This document shows, piece after piece, positions 1 to 5,439 of a stretch of 6,386 nt of DNA. The stretch comes from Flavobacteriaceae bacterium (lineage in GTDB: Bacteria > Bacteroidota > Bacteroidia > Flavobacteriales > Flavobacteriaceae). The stretch's first letter is position 1; each line of letters begins with the position of its first letter. Both the position numbers and the translations under genes were made by a program. The notes under the pieces are model-generated. The model did not search any database and was not told the origin of the DNA. It saw only the letters and a program-made list of their open reading frames with translations. The stretch spans positions 1 through 6,386 of the forward strand of contig DOIV01000148.1 of the NCBI GenBank assembly GCA_003511845.1. Direction: 5' to 3'.

Positions 1-2
1 TA

Positions 3-38
3 TTTTATTTTGAAATATTGTTTTACAACAAAATAAAA
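3..38. repeat. AT-rich inverted repeat, possible terminator after the azurin gene
   Basis: TTTTATTTTG at 3-12 is the exact reverse complement of CAAAATAAAA at 29-38. Inside it, TTGT (18-21) can pair with ACAA (25-28) around a TTT loop, leaving 13-17 as a bulge. It begins 24 bp beyond the azurin stop codon in the minus-strand direction of transcription, so it could end that transcript. The stem has only one G-C pair in the outer arm, so it is a weak terminator at best and may simply reflect AT-rich DNA. Confidence 0.3.
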
Positions 39-61
39 CTGCTTTACATCTATAGATATAT

Positions 62-541
62 TTATTCTACTATGAACTTTCCTTTCATAAGAGCCCAATG
101 CCCTGGAAAAGAGCAAATAAAATCATAAATCCCTTTAGCTGGAGCATCAAATGTTATTGTGTCACTTTCTCCTCCTCCCAACATTTTAGTGTAAGCAATA
201 ATGTCTTTTCCTTCTTCTGGGATATAGTCATTACTTGCATATTCTCTAGATTTGGTGGCAAATTCCTCCATGTCTACACCTTGTTTTAAAATAACAACAT
301 TATGCCCCATAGACAATTTTAGCATTTTTCCAACATTATTGAGTGTTAGTGTTATTCGTTCGCCAGATTTTACTTTTATTTCAGCCATGTTATACTTCAT
401 TTTATCATTTGCTTCAATAACAATTGTTCTTTTTGGAGCATCTTCCCCTAGTTTTTCTGGGGCTTTTTTTCCATCACCACAACTTGTAAATGTGAATGTT
501 GCTGCAATACATAATGCAATAAATTTGATTTTCATTTTCAT
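62..541 (-). CDS. Azurin-type blue copper lipoprotein
   Basis: A 159-residue cupredoxin, probably a small electron carrier anchored in the envelope and facing the periplasm. Residues 1-20 are a signal peptide ending in the lipobox T-F-T-S-C, with Cys21 as the lipidated residue. The azurin domain covers about 38-159. The type 1 copper ligands are visible: Gly79-His80 in the GHN motif, then Cys143, His148 and Met152 in CSFPGHWALMKG, with the spacing of Pseudomonas azurin (Cys112, His117, Met121). The stretch around 105-131 (DYIPEEGKDIIAYTKMLGGG) also follows azurin closely. The Cys3-Cys26 disulfide of classical azurins is absent: besides Cys21 and Cys143 the only cysteine is Cys11, in the signal peptide. 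The gene lies 73 bp downstream of the FAS1 gene on the same strand with no clear promoter between them, so co-transcription is likely. Its redox partner is not visible; a nitrite or nitrous oxide reductase or a cytochrome c would be typical. Confidence 0.93.
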   Translation of the reverse strand: MKMKIKFIALCIAATFTFTSCGDGKKAPEKLGEDAPKRTIVIEANDKMKYNMAEIKVKSGERITLTLNNVGKMLKLSMGHNVVILKQGVDMEEFATKSREYASNDYIPEEGKDIIAYTKMLGGGESDTITFDAPAKGIYDFICSFPGHWALMKGKFIVE

Positions 542-614
542 TTAAATTTAATTATTTTAGTATAAAATACGATAAAAAGGTCTTATTATCTTTTATTTTA
601 TAATTTTTTAAATT

Positions 615-1235
615 TTATTTTTCAGATGGAACTAATACGTCTCCAACAACATGAATCCATCCATTACTTACTTTCACAGACATTAATACTTCAGTACCAC
701 CTACAAATATTTTTCCATCTTTATTTTCAACTTCTAAATATTTTCCTGAAGCCATATATAATTTACGTCCTTTTTTAGCTTCTTTTTTTAATTGTTTGAT
801 AGGGTAATTAGCAGGAGCGACATGATTGGTTAAAACATAAGCTAAGGTTTCTTTGTTCTCAGGTTTTAATAAGTTGTCAACAGCGTCTTGTATTTTAGCA
901 AAAGCACTATTTACAGGTGCAAATACAGTTAAAGGTCCGGCATTAACCAGAGCATCTTCAACACCACCAGCTTGTACAGCAGTAACTAAGGTTGAAAACG
1001 GCATATTACCTTCTTCATCTTTATAGGTCATAGCAACTTGTAATACATTAGCATCTTCACCTTCTCCTTGTGCAACAGCAGACTGGCCACGGCCTTGAGT
1101 TGTTGTATTTGTTTCAGTTGCTTGTTCTGATTTAGTTGTAGAAGTAGCTGTTTCGTTTGTGTTTTTTGGCTCATTTTTACAAGCCATAAATAAAGACAAT
1201 GATAATAAAATAACGTAAAATTGTTTTGAATTCAT
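615..1235 (-). CDS. FAS1 (fasciclin) domain lipoprotein
   Basis: A 206-residue surface or periplasmic lipoprotein. Residues 1-18 are a signal peptide with lipobox F-M-A-C and Cys19 as the lipid-bearing residue. Residues 20-62 are a low-complexity Thr/Glu/Gln/Gly linker. One FAS1 domain occupies about 63-206, with the H1 signature GPLTVFAPVNSAF at 100-112 and the H2 signature NGWIHVVGDVLVP at 191-203. FAS1 domains are adhesion or protein-interaction modules without known catalysis. In Bacteroidota, single-FAS1 lipoproteins are common, and some sit near respiratory genes (recalled, not shown here). The Met at 1235 is preceded by an AT-rich leader and is the only start giving a proper signal peptide. 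It is probably the first gene of a unit with the azurin gene. Its upstream region holds an FNR-like box and a 16-bp palindrome over the presumed -7 region, suggesting both activation and repression. Confidence 0.92.
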   Translation of the reverse strand: MNSKQFYVILLSLSLFMACKNEPKNTNETATSTTKSEQATETNTTTQGRGQSAVAQGEGEDANVLQVAMTYKDEEGNMPFSTLVTAVQAGGVEDALVNAGPLTVFAPVNSAFAKIQDAVDNLLKPENKETLAYVLTNHVAPANYPIKQLKKEAKKGRKLYMASGKYLEVENKDGKIFVGGTEVLMSVKVSNGWIHVVGDVLVPSEK

Positions 1236-1268
1236 TTTATTAATTTTGATTAGTAATGATTTTTAAGT

Positions 1269-1284
1269 TTATTTGTACAAATAA
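1269..1284. promoter_or_regulatory. 16-bp perfect palindrome, candidate repressor operator
   Basis: TTATTTGTACAAATAA is its own reverse complement over all 16 bases. It lies 34 bp upstream of the FAS1 start codon and overlaps the most likely -7 element of that gene. A repressor bound here would block initiation. The neighbouring Rrf2-type regulator is the obvious candidate, but no consensus identifies the binder. Confidence 0.45.
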
Positions 1285-1286
1285 TA
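1278..1286 (-). promoter_or_regulatory. Imperfect -7-like element of the FAS1-azurin unit
   Basis: On the minus strand this reads TATTATTTG. That is the Bacteroidota TAnnTTTG element with one extra base between TA and TTTG. Its outer edge is 37.5 bp from the centre of the FNR-like box at 1309-1322, close to the 35.5-36.5 bp seen at the other boxes. It would place the transcript start near 1274 with a leader of about 38 bases. The one-base expansion keeps confidence low. Confidence 0.35.
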
Positions 1287-1308
1287 GATATTATATATTA
1301 AAATAAAC

Positions 1309-1322
1309 ATGATATTTGTCAT
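1309..1322. promoter_or_regulatory. FNR-like box in the FAS1/Rrf2 intergenic region
   Basis: ATGATATTTGTCAT consists of half-sites ATGAT and GTCAT around a 4-bp spacer, matching the layout of the FNR consensus TTGATnnnnATCAA. It differs at one base from the copy at 3208-3221. Its centre is 42 bp upstream of the Rrf2 start codon and 80 bp upstream of the FAS1 start codon. The spacing to a -7-like element favours activation of the FAS1 side. A well-spaced -7 element towards Rrf2 was not found. Confidence 0.55.
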
Positions 1323-1323
1323 A

Positions 1324-1343
1324 AAAAGATAATTTTATCTTTT
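1324..1343. promoter_or_regulatory. 20-bp dyad just upstream of the Rrf2 gene, candidate autoregulatory operator
   Basis: AAAAGATAA and TTATCTTTT are exact 9-bp inverted arms around a TT centre. The element ends 14 bp before the Rrf2 start codon, where an autorepressor would be expected to bind. The AAGAT/ATCTT half-sites recall those of NsrR operators, but the spacing is shorter than the classical 11-1-11 arrangement, so assignment to NsrR is speculative. As RNA it would form a weak hairpin in the leader. Confidence 0.45.
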
Positions 1344-1357
1344 AAATATATAACAAT

Positions 1358-1788
1358 ATGTTATCAAAATCTAGCACATACGCTATAAGAGCGGTTTTAT
1401 ACTTGTCATTGCATTCTGATGTGACAAAAAAATACAGTCCGCAACAAATAGCGGATGCTATTAATATTCCAGCTCCATTTTTGGCAAAAACTTACAAATA
1501 TTAACAAAACGAGGTTTGATATCCTCTATTAAAGGTAGAAATGGAGGGTTTTATTTGACAAAAGACAACCAACTAAATTCTTTAATTTCTATAGTAGATA
1601 GTATTGATGGTTTAAAAAAGTTCAATGAGTGTATGTTAGGGTTGGCAATTTGTGGTGATGAAAACCCTTGTCCGATTCACCATGCTGTTTCACCAGTAAA
1701 AAAACAATTGATAGAACAACTCACATTAAAGACTATTAAAGTTTTAGCGGAAGAAGTAAAAAAAGGAGAGACGCATATATTTCTGTAG
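1358..1788 (+). pseudogene. Rrf2-family transcriptional regulator, interrupted by a one-base frameshift
   Basis: The ATG at 1358 opens a frame of 48 codons that stops at 1502-1504 (TAA). The rest of the protein continues in the frame holding 1516-1788. Adding one base near 1486-1493 restores a 143-residue protein of normal Rrf2 length. The junction then reads FLAK-(N or T)-LQILTKRGLISS, as expected for the family. The N-terminal winged helix-turn-helix includes PQQIADAINIPAPFLAK, and the wing contains KGRNGGFYL. Three cysteines lie at reconstructed positions 92, 99 and 105 in CMLGLAICGDENPCPIH, the Fe-S ligand region of IscR and NsrR. The family senses Fe-S status, NO or redox state and usually represses. 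As read, the first frame lacks the cysteines and the second (possible TTG start at 1516) lacks most of the DNA-binding helices, so neither piece should work alone. The lesion adjoins a run of five A, so sequencing error or slippage is possible. The stop abuts the hemN stop directly. Confidence 0.88.
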
Positions 1789-3156
1789 CTAGATTGTCAT
1801 AGAAAACAATTGGGTATCTGGTTTTTTCTCTACAAGACGAATATCAAAAGCCATGCAAATATTTCTTACAAAGGCTCTAGCTTCTTTTGGAACATTCATT
1901 TCTGTATCTGTTATAAAAACCAATCCGTCATTTTCTAATTCTTTTAAACGTTCTAAGGTTTGCGGTAGTTCTTTAAATTTCAACTCTTCATCTGCCCAAG
2001 ATGTTTTAAAATGGCACATTAAATTTAGAATATGTCTTCGAATAATTAAATCTTCTGTAGTTAATAAATGTCCTTTAAAAAAGGGTAATTCATTATTGTC
2101 AACTCTTTTTTGATAATCTTTTAATGATTTTTCGTTCTGAGCAAATCCGTACCAAGAGTCACTAATTGAAGACATGCCTAAACCAATCATCAATTGTGTA
2201 TCATTAGTAGTATAACCCATAAAATTTCGATGTAAAATAGAATTTTCAAAAGCTTTGTATAAAGAGTCGGTAGGTAATGAGAAATGATCCATACCTGTTT
2301 CTACATAGCCGAAATCTATTAGCATTTGTTTTCCTGTCTCGTACAATTCTCTTTTTGTATTATCTTTAGGAAGGTCTTTTTCATCAAAACCACGTTGACC
2401 AACACCTTTAATCCATGGTACATGTGCATAGCTATAAAAAGCAATGCGTTCTGGTTTTAGGTCTACAGTTTTTTTTATGCTATCAATGATGTCATTTTTT
2501 GTTTGAAATGGTAATCCGAAAATTAAATCATGACTAATTGAGGTGTAACCAATTTCTCTTGCCCATTCGGTTACGTGTTGTACATTTTCAAAAGGTTGAA
2601 CTCTATTAATGGCTATTTGCACTTTCTCTGCATAATCTTGAACACCATAACTCACTCTTTTGAAACCTAAATCATATAAGGTTTGCAAATGCTCTTTTGT
2701 GGTATTATTAGGATGCCCTTCAAAACTAAATTCATATTCTTGATGTAAATCAACAGCGTTTAAAATACTATTCATTAACCTCGATAGGTTTTCGGGCGAA
2801 AAATATGTTGGTGTGCCTCCGCCCAAGTGTAATTCCCTAAGGACAGGTTTCTCTGAAAATAAATCTAAATATAGTTGCCATTCTTTGAGTAGGGTTTTTA
2901 TGTACGGATCTTCAAGTTCATGACGTTTAGTAATTCGTTTATGGCAGGCACAAAAAGTACATAAACTTTCACAAAATGGTAGATGGATATAAATACTTAT
3001 ACCTTTGGTAGTATTGCTTTCATAAAATGAATGCTGAACAGTTTTAATCCAATTATTAGAGCTAATTCCTTCTTTATCCCAAAAAGGAACTGTAGGATAG
3101 CTGGTATAACGTGGCCCGGGCACATTGTATTTTTGGATTAAAGTATTTGTTGACAT
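1789..3156 (-). CDS. hemN: Oxygen-independent coproporphyrinogen III dehydrogenase (radical SAM)
   Basis: HemN converts coproporphyrinogen III to protoporphyrinogen IX in heme synthesis without O2, by oxidative decarboxylation of two propionate side chains using S-adenosylmethionine and a [4Fe-4S] cluster in the cytoplasm. The 455-residue length is normal for true HemN. The radical SAM motif CX3CX2CXC is intact at Cys62, Cys66, Cys69 and Cys71, the same numbering as the E. coli enzyme. Tyr56 and His58 precede it (IYIHLPFC), and the SAM-binding glycine motif GGGTPT is at 112-117. The N-terminal YNVPGPRYTSYPT (10-22) and GVQDYAEKVQIAINRVQ (171-187) are hallmarks that separate HemN from HemW. 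The start at 3156 gives this standard N-terminus. It is divergent from a universal stress protein gene, and the shared 115-bp region holds an FNR-like box and a perfect -7 element, so induction at low oxygen is expected. The stop codon abuts that of the Rrf2 gene, with no intergenic space. Confidence 0.97.
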   Translation of the reverse strand: MSTNTLIQKYNVPGPRYTSYPTVPFWDKEGISSNNWIKTVQHSFYESNTTKGISIYIHLPFCESLCTFCACHKRITKRHELEDPYIKTLLKEWQLYLDLFSEKPVLRELHLGGGTPTYFSPENLSRLMNSILNAVDLHQEYEFSFEGHPNNTTKEHLQTLYDLGFKRVSYGVQDYAEKVQIAINRVQPFENVQHVTEWAREIGYTSISHDLIFGLPFQTKNDIIDSIKKTVDLKPERIAFYSYAHVPWIKGVGQRGFDEKDLPKDNTKRELYETGKQMLIDFGYVETGMDHFSLPTDSLYKAFENSILHRNFMGYTTNDTQLMIGLGMSSISDSWYGFAQNEKSLKDYQKRVDNNELPFFKGHLLTTEDLIIRRHILNLMCHFKTSWADEELKFKELPQTLERLKELENDGLVFITDTEMNVPKEARAFVRNICMAFDIRLVEKKPDTQLFSMTI

Positions 3157-3178
3157 TTTGAAAAATATTTTCTAAGAG

Positions 3179-3186
3179 CAAAAGTA
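3179..3186 (-). promoter_or_regulatory. -7 promoter element of hemN
   Basis: On the minus strand this reads TACTTTTG, a full match to the Bacteroidota -7 consensus TAnnTTTG. Its outer edge is 35.5 bp from the centre of the FNR-like box at 3208-3221. Transcription would start near 3173, about 17 bases before the hemN start codon. No -33 TTTG is needed if the box-bound activator replaces it. Confidence 0.65.
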
Positions 3187-3207
3187 GAGAAAACTTCTTA
3201 TTGTTAC

Positions 3208-3221
3208 ATGATATTTATCAT
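3208..3221. promoter_or_regulatory. FNR-like box shared by the divergent hemN and usp promoters
   Basis: ATGATATTTATCAT has perfect 6-bp inverted arms (ATGATA/TATCAT) around a TT centre, and equals FNR-type half-sites ATGAT and ATCAT separated by 4 bp. The centre is about 58 bp from each of the two start codons, and both flanks carry a perfect TAnnTTTG element at nearly equal distance. A Crp/Fnr-family activator bound here could drive both genes. The regulator gene is not in the window. Confidence 0.7.
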
Positions 3222-3243
3222 TAAGATTTTCATGTCTTTTAAG

Positions 3244-3251
3244 TAAATTTG
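3244..3251 (+). promoter_or_regulatory. -7 promoter element of the plus-strand usp gene
   Basis: TAAATTTG fully matches the Bacteroidota -7 consensus TAnnTTTG. Its outer edge is 36.5 bp from the FNR-like box centre, mirroring the hemN side within 1 bp. Transcription would start near 3256, giving a leader of roughly 16 bases before the ATG at 3272. Confidence 0.65.
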
Positions 3252-3271
3252 GATATTTAAACGATGTTACA

Positions 3272-4111
3272 ATGAAAAATATTCTTTTGTTAACCGATTT
3301 TTCTGAGAATGCAAATAATGCTATTGGTTATGCATTACAATTTTTTAGTGGTAGTAAATGTGTTTTTTCTATACTTACTGTTCAGAAAGTTTCTAGATAT
3401 ACTACAAGTGATTTAATGAGCTCATCAACTTCTTCATCTGTATACGATTCCATTATTAAAAACCCTAAAGGAGTTTTATCGGATATGATTAATGGTTTTG
3501 AAAAAAAATATAAGGATGAAGCGTATTTTTTTGATGGTATTTGTGATTATGACTCTTTTTTAAGTTCAGTAAATCAAGTTGTTATATCAAAGAACGTTGA
3601 TTTGATTGTTATGGGGACCAATGGTGCAACAGGCACTAAAGAGGTGATTTTTGGAAGTAATACATTGAGTGTTGTTAGAAATGTTGATTGTCCTGTATTG
3701 GTAATACCAGAGAATTATATGTTTATAAAACCAGAGAATATTCTTTTTGCTATTGAAGACAATGAAGTTTTTGAGAGTACAATCTTAGACCCATTAGTAG
3801 ATATGATTACTATACATATGACTAAATTAGATGTTTTATTATTAAAGGAAAAACTGATAAATACTGAGTATAACAAGAATATGAAGAGCGAAATTAAAAC
3901 TTTTTTTAAAGATTTCAAGTACAATTTACATACCATAGTAAATGTGCCTGCTGATATGGCAATAGATTGTTTTGTGCAGTTAAATAAAGTACATATCATT
4001 GCTAAAGTTATTCATAAAAAATCTTTTTTCAACAGATTGTTTTCTGGTTCAACAACAGGTGAAATTACGTATAATAGTAAAATTCCTTTATTGATTATGC
4101 ATTCAAATTAA
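3272..4111 (+). CDS. Tandem-domain universal stress protein (UspA family), divergent from hemN
   Basis: A 279-residue cytoplasmic protein with two Usp domains. Domain 1 (about 1-147) starts with the typical MKNILLLTDFSENANNAI strand and helix. It carries the full ATP-binding motif G-2X-G-9X-G-S at 115-129 (GTNGATGTKEVIFGS), followed by CPVLVIPE. Domain 2 (about 154-279) is divergent: near 259-260 only GS of the nucleotide motif survives, followed by KIPLLIMHS, which matches the closing beta strand of a Usp fold. Probably one active and one structural or regulatory ATP site. Usp proteins support survival under energy limitation, oxygen loss or other stress; the substrate or partner is unknown. 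It is a paralogue of the two minus-strand usp genes in this window. Expression is probably driven from the FNR-like box shared with hemN. Its stop codon overlaps that of the convergent small gene in the palindrome TTAA (4108-4111). Confidence 0.93.
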   Translation: MKNILLLTDFSENANNAIGYALQFFSGSKCVFSILTVQKVSRYTTSDLMSSSTSSSVYDSIIKNPKGVLSDMINGFEKKYKDEAYFFDGICDYDSFLSSVNQVVISKNVDLIVMGTNGATGTKEVIFGSNTLSVVRNVDCPVLVIPENYMFIKPENILFAIEDNEVFESTILDPLVDMITIHMTKLDVLLLKEKLINTEYNKNMKSEIKTFFKDFKYNLHTIVNVPADMAIDCFVQLNKVHIIAKVIHKKSFFNRLFSGSTTGEITYNSKIPLLIMHSN

Positions 4112-4515
4112 TTCTTAAAAAAATTTTTAACCCAAGCTTTTAATTGATTATCTGTCATGCTATCTGATTTTTTCACAGCCTTAACTACCATATTAATGTC
4201 TTTATAATTTTCTTCTAGCTCTTTTTTGAATTTTTGATTAGTCTCAGCGGGACCTAAAATTACGATAGCATCTGCATTTTTTAATTGTAATACAATGGCT
4301 TTAAAATATGCTTTGAATTGGTGCTTTTCACGTTCTAAGTATCTGCTGTCTTGAACAACATCTTGTGGGCCTCCTTTAAATTTTGTACCAGAACCTCCTC
4401 CAATATTATAATTTTCAATTGCTGAGGCCACAGTTTTTAGTGTTATTTTTTTATTCTCTAGAGTAATTATTTGTGCTTTTTCTTTATCTAACCAAACGCC
4501 TATATTTTTTTTCAT
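4108..4515 (-). CDS. Small protein with possible eRF1-like (baeRF-type) domain, function unknown
   Basis: A 135-residue, Lys-rich, soluble protein without signal peptide or membrane segment. The start IGVWLDKEKAQIITL resembles the first beta hairpin of bacterial eRF1/Pelota-like (baeRF) or 'translational machinery' proteins. Residues 81-97 (DAIVILGPAETNQKFKK) recall the beta strand and G-x-A-x-x glycine turn of that fold. Between them is a Gly-rich loop (39-50) leading into the charged element GPQDVVQDSRYLEREKHQFKAYF (49-71), which looks like a conserved family signature. The length suits one domain, far shorter than a full release factor, and no GGQ motif is present. The assignment rests on remembered fold patterns and is tentative. 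It lies 16 bp downstream of a usp gene on the same strand, so it is very probably co-transcribed as the last gene of the run. The stop codon is shared palindromically with the convergent usp gene. Confidence 0.6.
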   Translation of the reverse strand: MKKNIGVWLDKEKAQIITLENKKITLKTVASAIENYNIGGGSGTKFKGGPQDVVQDSRYLEREKHQFKAYFKAIVLQLKNADAIVILGPAETNQKFKKELEENYKDINMVVKAVKKSDSMTDNQLKAWVKNFFKN

Positions 4516-4531
4516 TTTTTTGTAATTTAAA

Positions 4532-5374
4532 TTATACGGGTATTATTAATAATGGTATTTCACTATGAAAACTAACTCTATTTATTATAGGTTCAGTTGT
4601 GAATTTTTCAAAGATGCTATGTTCATAATTTAATAAGCACACCATACCTGCATTATGCTTTGATACATATTTATGGATTGCTTTTTCTACGGTTGTATTT
4701 GTATCAATATCTTCAAATTTTATCATATCAGTTTCAAAGAACTGCTTTAACATTTCAATGTTTAGTTGTTGTATTGTACTTAGTGTATTCTCTTTTTTAA
4801 TATGAATAACATTTACCATAAAATTATGTATCAACTGTAATTCTGATAAACAAGTTAGTTCAATCGTATTATATTGCCTTTTAAAATCTGTAGCAAAAAC
4901 GACTAGTTCTAGCTCTTGGTATTCATAGCTTTTAGGAACAGATAATACAGGACATAAATCTATATGTTTAATTACTTTTACAGCATTACTACCCATAAAT
5001 ATTTCTTTAATGCCAGATGCTCCAGTAGTGCCCATAATTATCAAGTCAATGTTTTCTGTTGAAACGATATTTTTTAAAATGGGGATTAATGATCCGAATT
5101 TTGAAAGAATTTTATATTTATGTTTATCATTTAATAAGGTATCATTTAAATGAGTGCTGATTTTTTTTAATTCTTTTTCAGACTCTTCTTTTAAAAAATG
5201 ATACATAAGTGTATCTCTTTCTTTATGTATAGTATTGAGTACTCTGGAAGAACTAACCTGATAGGTGTTTAAAACATAAAATGTACAGGAGATATCATCA
5301 AATAACCTAATGGCATAGATTAATGCATCCCATGCATTGTCAGAAAAATCGGTTGGAATTATTATTTTTTTCAT
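4532..5374 (-). CDS. Tandem-domain universal stress protein (UspA family), middle gene of the run
   Basis: A 280-residue cytoplasmic Usp paralogue. Domain 1 (1-148) opens with MKKIIIPTDFSDNAWDALIYA and has an intact ATP motif at 115-129 (GTTGASGIKEIFMGS), followed by CPVLSVPKS. Domain 2 (about 156-280) keeps the Usp strand order (VVFATDF at 158-164, closing IPLLIIPV), but the nucleotide loop is replaced by NYEHSIFEKFTTEPI, so it probably does not bind ATP. It lies 65 bp downstream of the next usp gene and 16 bp upstream of the small baeRF-like gene, all on the minus strand, consistent with an operon. The 65-bp gap has no FNR-like box, though ACTATAAAG at 5412-5420 repeats a segment of the promoter upstream of the first gene, so a minor internal promoter is possible. 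Confidence 0.93.
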   Translation of the reverse strand: MKKIIIPTDFSDNAWDALIYAIRLFDDISCTFYVLNTYQVSSSRVLNTIHKERDTLMYHFLKEESEKELKKISTHLNDTLLNDKHKYKILSKFGSLIPILKNIVSTENIDLIIMGTTGASGIKEIFMGSNAVKVIKHIDLCPVLSVPKSYEYQELELVVFATDFKRQYNTIELTCLSELQLIHNFMVNVIHIKKENTLSTIQQLNIEMLKQFFETDMIKFEDIDTNTTVEKAIHKYVSKHNAGMVCLLNYEHSIFEKFTTEPIINRVSFHSEIPLLIIPV

Positions 5375-5439
5375 AATATTTAGTTTTATGATGAAACATT
5401 ATTATGAGCTAACTATAAAGATTATAAAATGACGAATTC

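Noticed and set aside
98..545. Plus-strand open frames at 98-289 and 252-545
   Set aside because: They lie opposite the azurin gene, whose copper ligands and lipobox are unmistakable. Their translations show no recognisable domain.
571..594. Operator or terminator between the FAS1 and azurin genes
   Set aside because: GATAA (571-575) and TTATC (586-590) are only 5-bp arms with a 10-base spacer. TTATCTTTT at 586-594 repeats one arm of the dyad before the Rrf2 gene, but the matching second arm is missing.
1336..1343. TATCTTTT as a -7 element for the Rrf2 gene
   Set aside because: It lacks the final G, is part of the 20-bp dyad, and lies only 27.5 bp from the FNR-like box centre, which does not fit the spacing at the other promoters.
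1484..1495. Programmed -1 frameshift in the Rrf2 gene
   Set aside because: The sequence does not provide a canonical X-XXY-YYZ heptamer in the zero frame (codons GCA AAA ACT), and five A is short for efficient transcriptional slippage. A one-base deletion or sequencing error is simpler, though slippage is not excluded.
1853..2113. Plus-strand open frame opposite the 3' part of hemN
   Set aside because: hemN is full length and well conserved there, and this frame shows no family motif.
3715..3999. Minus-strand open frame opposite the plus-strand usp gene
   Set aside because: A Ser/Phe/Ile-rich product typical of antisense reading of an AT-rich gene; the usp frame is clearly the real one.
5392..5406. 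FNR-like box between the two minus-strand usp genes
   Set aside because: ATGAT and ATTAT occur there but are separated by 5 bp and the second half-site is wrong, so it does not match the other three boxes.
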